From assembly GCA_948567375.1 (NCBI GenBank), contig OX419758.1, forward strand, positions 2,423,001 to 2,487,000: a stretch of 64,000 bases of DNA, given 5' to 3'. Source of the stretch: Lunularia cruciata (lineage: Eukaryota > Streptophyta > Marchantiopsida > Lunulariales > Lunulariaceae). The position numbers and the translations under genes were made by a program. The notes under the pieces are model-generated. The model searched no databases. It was not told where the DNA came from and saw only the letters and a list, made by a program, of their open reading frames with translations. Shown piece by piece: positions 35,936 to 48,145 of this stretch. Positions within the stretch are counted from its first letter, which is position 1. Each line of letters opens with the position of its first letter.

Positions 35936-36290
35936 TGTAATGTTCCAAGAACAAGAGACTCCCGAGAGAAACACAAGGTTGAATTCCTCAATATTCCGAT
36001 GCCCAAAAGAGTACTTCAACTTTATTATATAATGGAGAATGCTCTTTGCCTTTATTATATAATGGAGAAAATCCTTTCCAAAGGAGTTACACCCTTAGAT
36101 TAGATCCATGGGTTGGTGACATGTCAGCCTAGGTCCCGTCTGGTTAGTCAAACAAGTTTGACCATAATGAATATTTTTGGAATCTATTTCAAACTATCAA
36201 AACTAATTTGAATCTTTTTATAAGAAGATTCCCAAAAGATTCTTTGTGGTCATACTTGTTTGACCGTGTTTGCCTTTTTGATCTCTACAA
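35936..36290 (+). mobile_element. Truncated LTR fragment of the gypsy-element family
   Basis: It begins TGTAATGTTCC, then has AATATTCCGATGCCC, CTTTATTATATAATGG (with a local duplication) and GGTTGGTGACATGTCAGCC, in the same order as the LTRs at 26289 and 15396. Similarity fades after about 36250 and no ATTACA end is visible. It belongs to the older LTR subfamily and forms the right edge of the transposase relic. Confidence 0.7.
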
Positions 36291-37120
36291 TCCTTCTCCC
36301 CATATAATTTTTTATTTCCTTCACCAACGATTGACATGCACTGGAATGCGGCATCGGCTCACCCTTTCTCTTTGAGAAGTTGCACCAATTCAAACTGTCC
36401 ACACTAATTCAAGTAAACCCTGCATCACTCTCGTTCGGGTAGGCGTCGAATGCTTAGCTGTCACACAACGATGCATCAAAAGACGAAACTCCTTCAATCA
36501 CTATATTTGAAAAATTACATCCCAAGTTCATGAGAGTAATCCCAAAATCGCCTCGGACCATCGAAACTCCAAATCTTTTGGTCATTGCACGATACTTTGC
36601 GTTCTCGGGCATTCAAAAGAAGCCAAAAAAGGCCAACCGGGTTGCAAGACTATCAAAATAAATGGCCATGCGTGATTCTTTTTAAAAATTTGAACATAAA
36701 CTTGAACCCTCTCTTCGACCATGCGTTCTTTTCTTGGAACAGACATGTGTAACATTTCAAATTTGAGAATTTTCCCGTACGAGACATGTTCCATTTCAAA
36801 TTCAAATTACTCCGAGTAATTCTCGTTAAGAGATGCGGGTTCGTTAACACATACAAAATCAAATTACTCCATTTAATTAACGCATCTCTTAATCTCTTAC
36901 TCCATTTAACTCTCGTTAAGACATACATGAAAACCAGTATAGAGTTACGGGTACTAAAATCTTGACTCGTAAGAATGTTACAGTGTTTCCCGATTCACCA
37001 CCGTAAAATATCGAAGTACCCCTCGCGCTTGTGCCTGTAACTATTTTCTAAATATCGTATAATACCTTACGGGAAAGTAACGGGATGAAACGAAGTGAAA
37101 ATCTTGAATTTGAAACACCC

Positions 37121-37200
37121 TATTGGGGCTTAGCCCCAGGTTACCTTTTTTTCTCTCCCTTGTACGGCTTGATGGGGGTCTTCCCATCCTTCGTTTTTCC
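37121..37200 (+). repeat. Dispersed GC-rich repeat R1, copy a
   Basis: Key parts in order are TTGGGGCTTAGCCCC (an inverted repeat, GGGGC around TTA), a T run, CTCTCCCTTGTACGGCTTGATGG, and CCCATCCTTCG. Related copies lie at 40337-40517, 44701-44792, 45012-45290 (minus) and 59990-60110 (minus). Confidence 0.75.
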
Positions 37201-40200
37201 TACCCAGTCGCCCTTTTCCCCATTGAATGTTTCAGGCGTTTGGAGACAAGAGTTCAATCCACCGACCCATTCAATGCAATGGTATCAATCGAGGCAATGA
37301 ATCAGGAGGTGATAAGATTCCAACTTTTGAGGCCTCGTTTGTACTTCTGTGGCAGGCTCCGTTACCAAGTCATGATAACCCAAACTTAGACTTCAATATC
37401 GATTCCAGAGAGACTTGTACTATATCTCGATGATTCCTTTGTATCTGTTTTTCTTGAGGTATAACTTCGATTTTTTCTTCCTCGAGTTGGGAGTTCCTTG
37501 GCTGGAGTGCGAAACATATTTGCATTCTGCGGTTCTCCTGTCGACACAGGAATTGTCTCCTGGTCATTCCTCCGTACACTAGTGCTTGTGTTCGGTAGCC
37601 GAATCTCACCGTGTTTTTGTCCTTTCAACCACTTTTGTAGTTAACCAGTTATGGGACTCTTTCCACATCTGACTGTGGCTACACATTCCCATTTCATGAA
37701 ACACTTCTTGTGTCACCTTCTCGCAGGAACTTACATATGATTCAAGTAGGACTGATGGTCCACTAAGGGTCGTACAGTTTAGCTCAAGGCGGCGACAATC
37801 TGAGGTCATCGATTGGAATATTTCTCGCACATGGTACGTGTTCTAACTTCTGCGCTCTCTATGTGACAGTTTCAACAGATTAAACAAGTACTTTAGTCGT
37901 CTCCTAAACACAGCAATCAAATGTCCGTTTCAGTGGTATTCTTTAACAGTAGTCTTGTTACAGTAGGTCTTGTCGTTGTTACAGTAGGTCTTGTCAAGGT
38001 TCTTGAGATCATCTCGCATATTTCCCCATTTATGTCTATTCTCGTTTTCACTTCCTACCTCATGCACTTGATGAACAGATCAAAAAGAGATAGACACGCG
38101 AGGACAAAGGAGTAACTCTCGGACCTTTGCTTGATGTATGTATGCAGGTCGCAAACTATGGCAACGGTTAAGCTATTTCGTCCTCGACATGCAACTTAGT
38201 TATGTGATGGCGCTTATCGCTTGCATAAAAAAGGACCTAATTCTACCTTGTGTGGGTGTTCTTAATTTGATTGCAACTGCACTAGACCTAGTTGTTATCC
38301 GCCTCCGCGATTACCCAGGTGAAAACGTTTAGTTTCATTTAAGATGTATTTGCAGGATTTGAAACTTACATGCCGTTGAGAGCCCACATCTTAAACAGGA
38401 GTTAATGGTAGGATAGAAACTTTGCAACTAGAGTATATCTTGCGGTATGGTGATTTGAAGGGGTACATCCTGATTCTAGATCAAAGAAAGGAATGAAGCG
38501 GTTGATCTTGAGTACTGTAGCAACTCACATGTACATCCAAATTTTCCACAACGTTGGAAACAAAAGAACAACGGGCGATTCTGGCTCCACCAGCGAATTA
38601 CAAAATCTCGCTACCAGCATAGACAAAGGAACAACAGGAGGATCCAACAGGTGTTACATTTCATGACATGAGGTTGAGCCAGCTTTGTCTATGAAGCTCG
38701 TTCTTCTCATGCTCTACTCACCGATTTACAGTCTATGACATAGGACTCTGCTGCTAAAGAGAACCAGACTCCCGGACATCAGCAATTAAAATCCGGCACA
38801 AATACTTTCCACGAGCCATTTGCCCATTCATCCTACTGGAAAATCGTGCCCAGCTGCAGATATCTCACATTTTTGGTCTCGAGTTCTCCTACTAAGAATG
38901 CTTCTAAACCCATAGTGGGGCCGGGTAAGTGCGTTCGCTCTTACCTCATTGCATGGTCTCTGTGATTTGCAATCAAGACAACGCAATCTTGGTACGGTAC
39001 TTCACATCAAGAATCAAACCAAGTAGAAACATTGATACGAGAGGGTTGGATTTGGAGTACACAAATCTTCAGAAAGAGTAACTTTTGTGTTTTTCTCCTG
39101 TCAAGTGATTCTTAGCAAGACATTTACGAAATGAAGAACTCTACTGTCCAGATTAGCCTCAGCTAGTGTTGATTTGGGACACGTTTCGAAACCAAAACGA
39201 CTTTCTGCAATGATGACAGTGGTGGAAAGGTAATATTGTCGGGAATGAAATCTTTGTTGAAAGGTAGACAACCTTCCACGTAAAGTTGCGGTTTGCATCT
39301 TGTGACTGACGGATATCTGGAGTATGTTTTGATCATAGAGCTCCTCTTTTTCACATGAAAAATGTTGGGATTATAAAAAAGTTGGATAAATTATATACAT
39401 GCGCGAGTGGAGTTCGAAGAAGAGATTTTGTCAATAGACTAGTTCATTTATATTTGACTCCACGAGATTAAAATGTATATTAGTTTTATAAAGTAATCCG
39501 TTTGGTCCCTTGAAAAACTTTCAAGTTGTTTAACCAAACGAGACGCCTTTGGAAATAATCGCTAGCGTATCATGTTAGCGATTTTCTGACTAAGATTTTG
39601 GGAATATCGTCCTCCTCACTGGTCTAATTTATCAAGTTCAAGGAAATACATAGATCTTCAACCATGGTTGTCGTTGATCAAATTTTAAGGTTGATGCAAA
39701 TTTTTTATCGTATACTACAAATCTATAATTATTTCCGAGTGTCTGTTTTTATGATGATCTGTAGTTTTGATCAAAAATATTCTGGGATTGATATGGACTC
39801 TCAGAATCTGTTGTCACGTCTTCGTTATCTTCGGCCACGAAATTCTCAGAAACTCTACTAGTGTTGCTCGTTCTTGTATCTGTAGAATCCTGTAATTATA
39901 GATGTCATTTGGCTTTTATATCTAGGTATTTTGTTACTCTAGATTCTGGATTAACACTAAAGATATGGTCTTCAGCTTTTGAAGTGTTTTGTTATAACTT
40001 TGGTCAAGTTAAACCCACTGTTCTTGCTGAGGACTTTACGAACTAATGATCAACCTAAATAAATAAATGCAGAGTCATTGGTATAGTCAAGACAAGTGAA
40101 GAGATTACCTATGTCAGCACCAAAATGACTCGAGCAGCATGACAAGCCTTTAAAATTCCAAATCTGCGCGTATATTAGATGACTTAGGCCTTTTCCCTCG

Positions 40201-40336
40201 AAGTTCAGTTATATGCTCAACATGGAGTGGCAGGCATGATTAGATGAAGAGGAGTTGAGTAGCCACTGTTGAGATTGTAGCATTAGCAAAGTGCGTACAA
40301 ATGCTACAATCAGATGGGAGCCTAGTTCTATTTTAT

Positions 40337-40517
40337 CTCTTTTATTATTTCTTGTACGGTTTGATAGTGTCTTTCCATCCTTCTTGTGTTCTATGAGGAT
40401 ATCTTAAATGCGGTAGGGCAGATTTCTCATATAGACTCTATTGGAGCTTAGCCCCGTGTTACTTTTTTTTGTCTCCCTTATACGGCTTGATGGAGTCTTC
40501 ACCTCTTTCGTTTTTCC
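40337..40517 (+). repeat. Dispersed repeat R1, copy b (one partial plus one fuller unit)
   Basis: A partial unit (TTGTACGGTTTGATAG, then CCATCCTTC) is followed at 40411 by a fuller unit, from GGTAGGGCAGATTTCTCATA through GGAGCTTAGCCCC to TACGGCTTGATGG and TTTCGTTTTTCC. It shows that R1 extends left of the hairpin with GGGCAGATTTCTCATA. Confidence 0.75.
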
Positions 40518-41479
40518 ACGATTTGCTGACAGTGCACCTAACCCACACAATAAAACGTGCTAAACGTTAGAGACCTAACTGGAGAATTTTATCATGTTTC
40601 GTTATGCACAGTAGGACCGGTGCCCGTACCCAATCTATGTAATGCTTGGAGTGAACCATAGAACTTGAGTCGTCCTACATCACACAAAAGTTTCCTTTCC
40701 CTAGTTCACTCATGTGACGTGCATTCGTGAGGCACACAAAGACTGAACTATTTTATTTCATAGATTCTTAGACTACGATGTTATATTTTCTCTCAAAACG
40801 CACCCAGTTCAATAAACACTTTCATCTTGCAAATGTCGAAGTAACTATACTCTATGTACCAGAGCTTTGATACTCGTTGTATGAAGTGTCTATCTCTTAC
40901 ACTTCAACAGGCATTTGAATTTTTACCCTCTGCGAAATGTAATATATTTTTGGAGGAGAAATGAATAAAACAAAAAGAGAGAAATTTCTGTGCGAATCTA
41001 GGTTCTAGTCAACTTATTAAATTGATATTCTCCCACAATGAACCTGAACCTTACAAAATATCAATAGTGTGATATACATGTCCGAGCAGGAGGTGGTGCC
41101 CACTTTCACCCAAAACCTACTTTGCGATTGCCTTAATCATTACGCTGGGAAGCTTTTGCTACAGTAGTCTTCGTCCACGTGAAGGTGATAGACGGAGATA
41201 AATGCATTTCTGTGGATATCTTTTCACACAGTATGTGGATAAACATGCCTATGATAGTAATGCATTAAATTTCGTCAGCATTCACCAAGAAAGCAGTAGA
41301 CTGGTTAAAAGAAAAAGGGGGTTTCAATTTTAAACTGATATTTATGGTAAAATAGTGACATCTGTAAAAGAATTAAAAATGGCTATAGAAAAACGGTTAA
41401 AGCAGAACGCCTCCATAAATTGAGATCCGATTGATGAAAAATAGTTTATGGTGGTGGTGGGAATTTAATTTAGAACATA

Positions 41480-42040
41480 TGCAGAGAGAATTCCATTAGT
41501 GAAATCAAGAACGTGATCAATTCAAAAGGTGACAGTCATGGAAGAGCAATAGGAAGAGATGGAGTGCCATTAGCACCCCATGATGGAGTGGCACATGAGG
41601 AAATCTTAGGTTTGGAGGAGGAGATAGCATCTCGAGAAGGAGAGTTAGCCAATCATAACCACCCTCTTACAAGAGTTAGCCAGTCATAATAAATGGAAGC
41701 AAATCTCTAGAAGCTAGAGAGATGTAGAATTGCAGAGATAGAAACTAAAAAGAGAAAAGTTGAGGCTGAACAAGTGTTCAGAACCGAGAAAATAAAATCT
41801 AAAGTAGAAAAATAGGAAATCAAGGAGAGGACCGCAAAGTTGAAAAGATTTTATTTCATGACTCTTGAATTGACTAGGGTTGGAAAAACTCCTGAAGAGA
41901 TAACAAGCATAATTATAGTGTTATCAGAGATAAATTTGCCTCCGTGCTCATCTGGATCTCGATCCAGAGTGGGTGGTAGCAATAGTGCTCTAGATCCGAA
42001 GTTCCCAATGCTAGATTACAATGTGGAAGCGAACGTCTAG
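41480..42040 (+). pseudogene. Decayed charged coiled-coil protein, probably transposon-associated (copy B)
   Basis: The plus-strand frame is traceable from GRAIGRDGVPLAPHDGVAH through LGLEEEIASREGEL and a Lys/Glu-rich helix (AEIETKKRKVEAEQVFRTEK), with stops, to an open 66-codon end at 41840-42040 that contains MTLELTRVGKTPEEI and a Ser/Gly-rich tail. The ending matches the relic at 8395-8880. The layout, an acidic region, a long charged helix and a LELARxGKxxEEI-like end, suggests the Myb/SANT-like accessory gene of PIF/Harbinger elements; this is inference. Confidence 0.45.
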
Positions 42041-44700
42041 CTCTAGCTCAAGATGTAAGAGATTTCAATATCAATATAGAATAAGATGACTTGCTATAGC
42101 TTGAGATGGACATATTTGTTCGCACTCTTATATAAATATTTAAACAAACTTTTTATTCAATCTTATGTATGTCTCGATTTGACACTCAATATTTGAAACA
42201 AATCTTTTTCTTAAATTTGTTGAACCTTACTCATTGCTTTGTTGCCCTGTGCTATTTCTGACATTGTGACCCACACAGTCGTGAGTGTACTATTTTTTAT
42301 TCGATTTTGTGTCGTGAGTTTACTTTCTTCAAAATGAATTAAAGTCGTGAGTTTTCTTTCTTCAAGAAGAATTAGTGCCCTGAGTTTTCTTGAATTCATG
42401 ACATCTTCGCGTGTCAAAAATGAAAGCCTGAGCATCCGCGCATCCTGCGCAAGCTACGAGGGGTACTCAGTATATGCGGGGTGCGCAGGATACGTGGAAT
42501 ACTCGACCTACGCGGAGTACTTGGTATGGACTAACAACGGGATATTATTGTTCCGACCTAGGTTGCCTAGTCGTGACATCTTCCTTCTAAACTAGTTATT
42601 GGACAATTTATTACCTAAGAATTTTTTTCATAGGGTTCAAATCAGAACTTATAACGGAGTTTATGATGACTTTTGAATTCTGTACTTTTTACTTTGAACC
42701 TTACAAAGCTATAAGGTTTAGAAAGGGTAGTCACAAAGCTGACATGGACGAAGTTTCACTTTTTGCTCTTTGTGGTCTGGTTGAAAGGCAGTTTTTTGGT
42801 CAAAAACTTTACATTGATCTCATCACTTTGCAAACTTGCTACAATCTTCATGATGTGGCTTATTGCAGGTTCTACCATATTTTTCAATGACAACAAATGG
42901 AGTTCTTTAGTGTAGATGGTTAAAGGTCAGGAGATAAAAAAATGCACGATGAATACTGCAAATGAGTTTCCTCAGACAAAAGAGAAACAGTAGTTTCATG
43001 ACAACCAGGGGTTTCATGTTTCCATGACTTACATGAGATATAGTGAGGAAAACAGGAAAAGAGGACATGCAGGGAAGAATACATCGAAGTTTAGAGGAAA
43101 TTGAGCATATGCTACTGGGAAGTGAAATATTTATTAAAAATTAGAGTATGTACAAGACTCATGAAATAACTCAAAAGACTGAGTGTCCTAAAATAACTCA
43201 ATAGACTGAGTATTCCGAGTACTCATCCTGCTCACTTTAGTTTAACTTAACTGCACAACTCTTTACTATTCTCAAAGACTAAAAAATCATCTTCTTGGAG
43301 GTTGAGAGCAAAACAACAATGTAAAACTTGATTCCTAGTTTCTTTTCTAAATTCTCTATGGGGAGCGACTCCGACCCTTGGTCGATCTGTATCATTGCCG
43401 TAACCGTAAAGCCTCATGGGTTACAATTTAGAATACCCGTACCAATTTAACGGATACCGTTTCCACTTCTGACCACCATAAAATATTTTTCGTCATTCAC
43501 AAAAACTTTTACAGCTACTTACGATACATTTATAACCTAAAAGTGAAACCCCCTAATCATGATTTGCATATGGATTTCTCCATCTAGCCACCATTTCATC
43601 ATCACACTATGCTGTAATTGCTACAAATTTTCTAAGCCTTAAACTTCAATAAACAAACCTATTGTATGAGCTGGGCTTGAAACTGGCTTGAGCTCTCCAT
43701 GGAGAGCTCGAGCCCAAGCTCAAGTTCTCGGTAAGAAGCCGCGAATATAAGCCAGTATATAAATTCTCAGGACACACGAGATGCATGTTAATGCCCCATT
43801 AATGAATTGTGTCCTGGTCCAGTGCACTGGTATGCAACATCCAGCAACTAAGTCTTGGGTTTTTATGCACGACACCCATGATGTTTAGGGTACAGTAGCT
43901 CGAAACGTTTGTTTTGTGCAAAATCTAATCCAGTTTGTCCACTTTAGAGGCGTTGGGCAACATCCAGATTAGCTCTAAGGAAATTATGACTCATCCCGCT
44001 ATAAACTGCAGCTGTACTTGAAATAATAGCATGTAACTCTTAACTATGTATTGTTTGGCGATACTTCTAGTTCAACAATGTACAGTTTGTTACTTCAGTT
44101 GATCTCATGTTAGCAAGACATGTCATCTCATCCTCATATTGATCGTATTTTAAACTCACCCCTCAAATGGCTGATTTATTCTATCCACATAAGGAACTAA
44201 TGACACTGTTTAAACTTGTGGATGCAGAAGACATGCTAAGACTGAGAAATTCTTCGTGACACCTGATACACGAAGAACCCATTATCTATGCATGCCTTTT
44301 ATAAAGTTCTCTGACTTCACAATAATACATTGCGTGAAACTTCATCTAAATTATGAGAGATGGAAATATCAAACCTGGTACTTGTGCCTTCAAGTTGGTA
44401 TTTGCTCAAATGACCTAAGGACTGCTCTTCTTCATTGACAACTATGGCTAGTAGTAAACCTTTAAACCAGCCTTACATATAAGTACATTACATGCTTCCG
44501 GATAGGGAAACGTGAGATATCCTCCGTACTTGTGGTCCATGTGCTAGGCTAGCATCAATAAGAATCAACCATCTATTCGGAAGAGCGTTCAAAATCACCC
44601 ATGCTTGTATCATAATTGGGTATCCGGATCCAGTGGATTGAGACAAAGCTTTTACCACCTTTTTAGACCTTATGACTTGCAAAGTTCGGATGTCTTAGGT

Positions 44701-44792
44701 GCGATAAGGCAGATTTTTCATATCGATACTATTGAGGCCTAGCCCTTGTCTCTCCTTGGGGGGCTTGATGGGTCTTCCATCCTTTTTGTGTT
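44701..44792 (+). repeat. Dispersed repeat R1, copy c
   Basis: Contains GATAAGGCAGATTTTTCATA, TTGAGGCCTAGCCC (degenerate hairpin), GGGGGCTTGATGGGTCTTCC and ATCCTTTTTGTG, in the same order as copies a and b. Confidence 0.7.
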
Positions 44793-45011
44793 TGACGTGG
44801 TTGGCTTTCTTCTTCTTCCTTTTGCATGTGCTGGTTCAGAGCATCTTATCTTCGGTGCCAGACTAATTCAAAAGCCATTCCGCCCGCCACGCACTACAGA
44901 ACAGCCTATAGCTACACTATTCGATATCCTATAGGACCAAAGTGCGGGGACCCCGCACTTTGGACATAGAATCATATTTTCCCCGATTTTGCTACTCATT
45001 TTTACTTTGGA

Positions 45012-45290
45012 AAGGCGACTGGTAGAAAACACGAAGGATAGAAAGACCCCTCTACAAGGACGAGACAAAAGGATTCTTATCTTAAACCGTACAAGTGTGA
45101 GATAAAAGAAGAAAATCAGGGTTACATCCCAAATGGATTATTACCTTAAACCGTACGAAAATGAAAGAAAAGTCAACTAGGGTTACATCCCAAAGGATTC
45201 CTGCTTTAAACCGTACAAGGGTGAGACCAAAGAGGTAAAATGGAGCTACGCCCCAAAAGGACTCCTACCATGAAGACTATACAGTTTGAT
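45012..45290 (-). repeat. Dispersed repeat R1, copy d, with internal tandem amplification
   Basis: In inverted orientation it opens AAACACGAAGGATAGAAAG, as in copy e, and then amplifies one part. About three to four units of 60-64 bp share TTAAACCGTAC followed by GGGTTACATCCCAA (last unit GGAGCTACGCCCCAA), with spacers AAAGGATTC. The other copies have this part once. Confidence 0.7.
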
Positions 45291-46684
45291 GATGAAGACT
45301 CCCACGCAAAATCGAATAAGTTGTTCAAGGTTCAAGGTGATAAGAGTGAGCCCTGGTGAGTTCCGTTACTTCGCGGGGCAGTACAGTAGTCACCTCTTAG
45401 CCATAATTGAGCTAGTCAATAGACACTACGTACAACACAACTCGATATTTTGACTCTTGAGATAGCAAGGAGGAATGGCTGCATACTGGTAGTTTAGTAG
45501 ACATTGAAACTCCCCAAGCAAAAGGAGATACTCCACAGAACCTTATTATACAGGCTCACTTGCACTTGGTACACTATCTATCTCAATGTTATCCTAAATT
45601 CATTCTGCAGGTTGGGGCTGTGGACAGGAAGCAACAGAGGTGTGGGGACTAAGGGATATCGAGTGGGAAGAATTTCGCTACACGCCGATAGTGACCTCAC
45701 GGTGTAGCAAATTTCAAAATGGTGTCCTCCTTGGCAACATGTCCTGTACATTTGGCTCCACTTTCAGTTTCACATTAAGTCGATAAGATTATTACCGCCG
45801 CTACCCCCTGATACGCTTCATTATAAAAGGCAATCTCCCCAACAAAGGTCCAGTAGCATCTAGCTTTACACTCGTCCGTCGTTTCGGGTCATAGTAGTTG
45901 ACAGTGACGATGGATTGAGCCTTTGGAAAATCAGTCCTAGTGAACTCTATGAGCTCGGCAAAAGTCCTCATGAAAGCACTTCCATTCGTACGATAAACTC
46001 GTCCAACAAAACTTTAGTTGACTTTTGGCAGGATAAATGTCGAGGTCAATTTATGGGGAACAAATAAATCTCATCACATTTGTCTAACACTACCTTTCCG
46101 CTTGCTGTAGGCGGTGTAAAAGAAATCAATGGAAAATGAACTGTTATTACAATAGCCGAGATCGTCATCTAGATCGTCTCAGTCCCACGAAAGGGGGGTT
46201 TGTAGTTATTGCGACCTTGTTATCTGTGCAGGACACAATTTTCAGACTTGTTTCCTCAGAACTACAAGAGCAATTTCTATATATGAACTTTGTACATTAC
46301 CTTACTGGATACAGATATGTAATGAATAGTACCTGGTACAAACACATTCAGATGTAAGATCATTCTTTCATGAAACCTGTTCATTACTATTACCATAGTA
46401 GGTACTAAAAAAGTTGGAAACAAAACGCTGAATTCGTAAAGATAACTAGAAGTTGTCGACGGGACTCCCACTGGTACGATAACAGTTTCGTAAAATTTGA
46501 ATAGATTTGAGAACCATGATTGGCAATTTCAGGAAGCTCGCACTGTTGGCGTTCTACTTGGCCCATCCATGTTTTGTTTCGCACCCATGCATTCGCACTC
46601 ACAGGCACAGACCTCCGTCCAGACAATGAACTCGTTTGAGATAAGACAAAATGTCATACAAGAAAGATTTGAAAGATACCAACC

Positions 46685-46800
46685 ATATATTTATTAGAGA
46701 AAATTGGCTGAGGTTGGGAATAAATAAACCCGTAGAACTAGACATATTTATTAGAGAAAATTGGTTGAGGTTGGGAATAAACAAACTCTCAGAATTAGAC
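46685..46800. repeat. 58-bp imperfect tandem duplication
   Basis: Two adjacent units each contain ATATTTATTAGAGAAAATTGG and GAGGTTGGGAATAAA and end in an AGAC-type tail. They differ at several positions. No coding context. Confidence 0.8.
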
Positions 46801-47668
46801 AGTGGATGCTGATGAAATCTGGATGACCATTGATCTAATCTTTAGAGTGGACGCAGTTGGAATCTAAATCTATTCGGACTCTAATCTATTTGGACTCCAT
46901 GTCTTGAACATGAAGTTTCACAACTTCTTCACCTTATGTTTTTCTTATGATCATTAAAACACATGTTCATCACTAAAGGTTCCCACACTGTACACGATGG
47001 AGACGAGCCCTGTGCTTATTCGAAGCTTTACAGGTGAATCGGTAAGTGGAGATCTTCACACCAACATTCTCTACTATAGAGTTCTTAACAGAATCAAATA
47101 CACCTCAAAGTGTGGATATCTACGACTGAATTATATTGTGACATTACAGGAAACCGAGGGTTTGATGCATAGTTATTCTGGTCGTTGATCCTGAAAAAGC
47201 CAAGGTGCGCACACAGCAGTCGGACCTTGTGCCTGCTCCAACATAACAACATTAGCTATATTTTCAGGTGCATTTGACCATCCATTGATAACTGAGATGT
47301 AATTTAGAGAAGATACGATCGAGAACACAAAATGTCCTTCGTTTCTCATAGAACATCATAGATGTAGTCTGGATTTATTTAATTATCAATAGGACTATGA
47401 TCATTGAATACAGAATGGGACTCCAGAAGCATAATGACTTGTATGGCATATCCAAGATACCAGAAACCAGATACTAATCTGCATAAGCTACCAAAACGCA
47501 GGCAACTGTCTTAATGTATGGTTTCAGCAGATGACTCTGGGTTGAACTTAGTACTCTTCTTAACCAGAAAATTTAATCGGAGAAGCTAACCACCTTTTCA
47601 CCTTTCTCATCATACTGGTAGAAGGAGCTCGTCAAAGTTCAGTTGCGACATGTTATTCAGTGAGCCAA

Positions 47669-48145
47669 TCAACGGTCCCCACTGTATGCGCACAAGCCAA
47701 AGCTACATTCTTCATCGCAGATCACACCACAAGCACCACAGTTCTGAGGATCGAAGCCCAGGTTGACACATCTGCCAGTGCAACACGCGCGTCTGAACCC
47801 ACAAGTACGACCGCACTGACCACAGTGATTGTCGTTTGCCCTGATATTGACACATCTGTTGAAGCAACAAGTTGGGCCATCTGGTGTTAGCTTCGGGTCT
47901 AAGCATCTCGTCCTGTTCCGCTGGCACTCAGGGAGCCTGCCTCTGTCTACAGTCGCCATGAGACTCCTTCCTCTAGACGATGAAAGGGAGAGCCCCCACC
48001 GTAATCCATGGATTTCAGTTGTGTCTGTATGCGTAACATCCGAGTTGTGCGTCTGCGATGAAACTGAAGCTCCCCAAGCCACAGATAAGAGAAGCCACAA
48101 AGCCGAAGCCATCCTGAACTTCATGTTAAGATTATTTTGCTTCAA
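47669..48145 (-). CDS. STIG1-like secreted cysteine-rich protein A
   Basis: An intronless minus-strand gene of 158 codons. The hydrophobic segment MASALWLLLSVAWG is a signal peptide, so the product is secreted; the likelier start is the second Met, about codon 8 (48124), because the first seven residues are polar. A variable spacer follows to about residue 73. The STIG1 domain spans residues 74-152 with 16 cysteines in the family pattern: RCLDP, CCFNRCVNI, NHCGQCGRTCGF, ACCTGRCVNL, NCGACGVIC and FGLC. STIG1 proteins act in the apoplast; flowering-plant members regulate stigma exudate and pollen tubes, and the Arabidopsis relative GRI acts in oxidative cell-death signalling. The role here is unknown. 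It lies head to head with STIG1-like B, 3.7 kb away. Confidence 0.93.
   Translation of the reverse strand: MKQNNLNMKFRMASALWLLLSVAWGASVSSQTHNSDVTHTDTTEIHGLRWGLSLSSSRGRSLMATVDRGRLPECQRNRTRCLDPKLTPDGPTCCFNRCVNIRANDNHCGQCGRTCGFRRACCTGRCVNLGFDPQNCGACGVICDEECSFGLCAYSGDR

Larger units (their letters stand above)
36291..41479. other. Intergenic sequence without recognised genes
   Basis: No coding exon, tRNA or rRNA is convincing. About 36790-36920 repeats AAATTACTCC and CTCGTTAAGA in direct and inverted forms. Copies of the dispersed GC-rich repeat occur at 37121-37200 and 40337-40517. Composition is closer to that of the two gene regions than of the retrotransposon block. Confidence 0.45.
42041..47668. 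other. Intergenic sequence without recognised genes
   Basis: Short repeats only. About 42280-42390 repeats GTCGTGAGTTTACTTTCTTCAA-like phrases; 43690-43740 has inverted GAGCTCGAGCCCAAGCTC-type sequence; R1 copies lie at 44701-44792 and 45012-45290; a 58-bp tandem duplication lies at about 46685-46800. No protein family was recognised in any frame. Confidence 0.45.
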
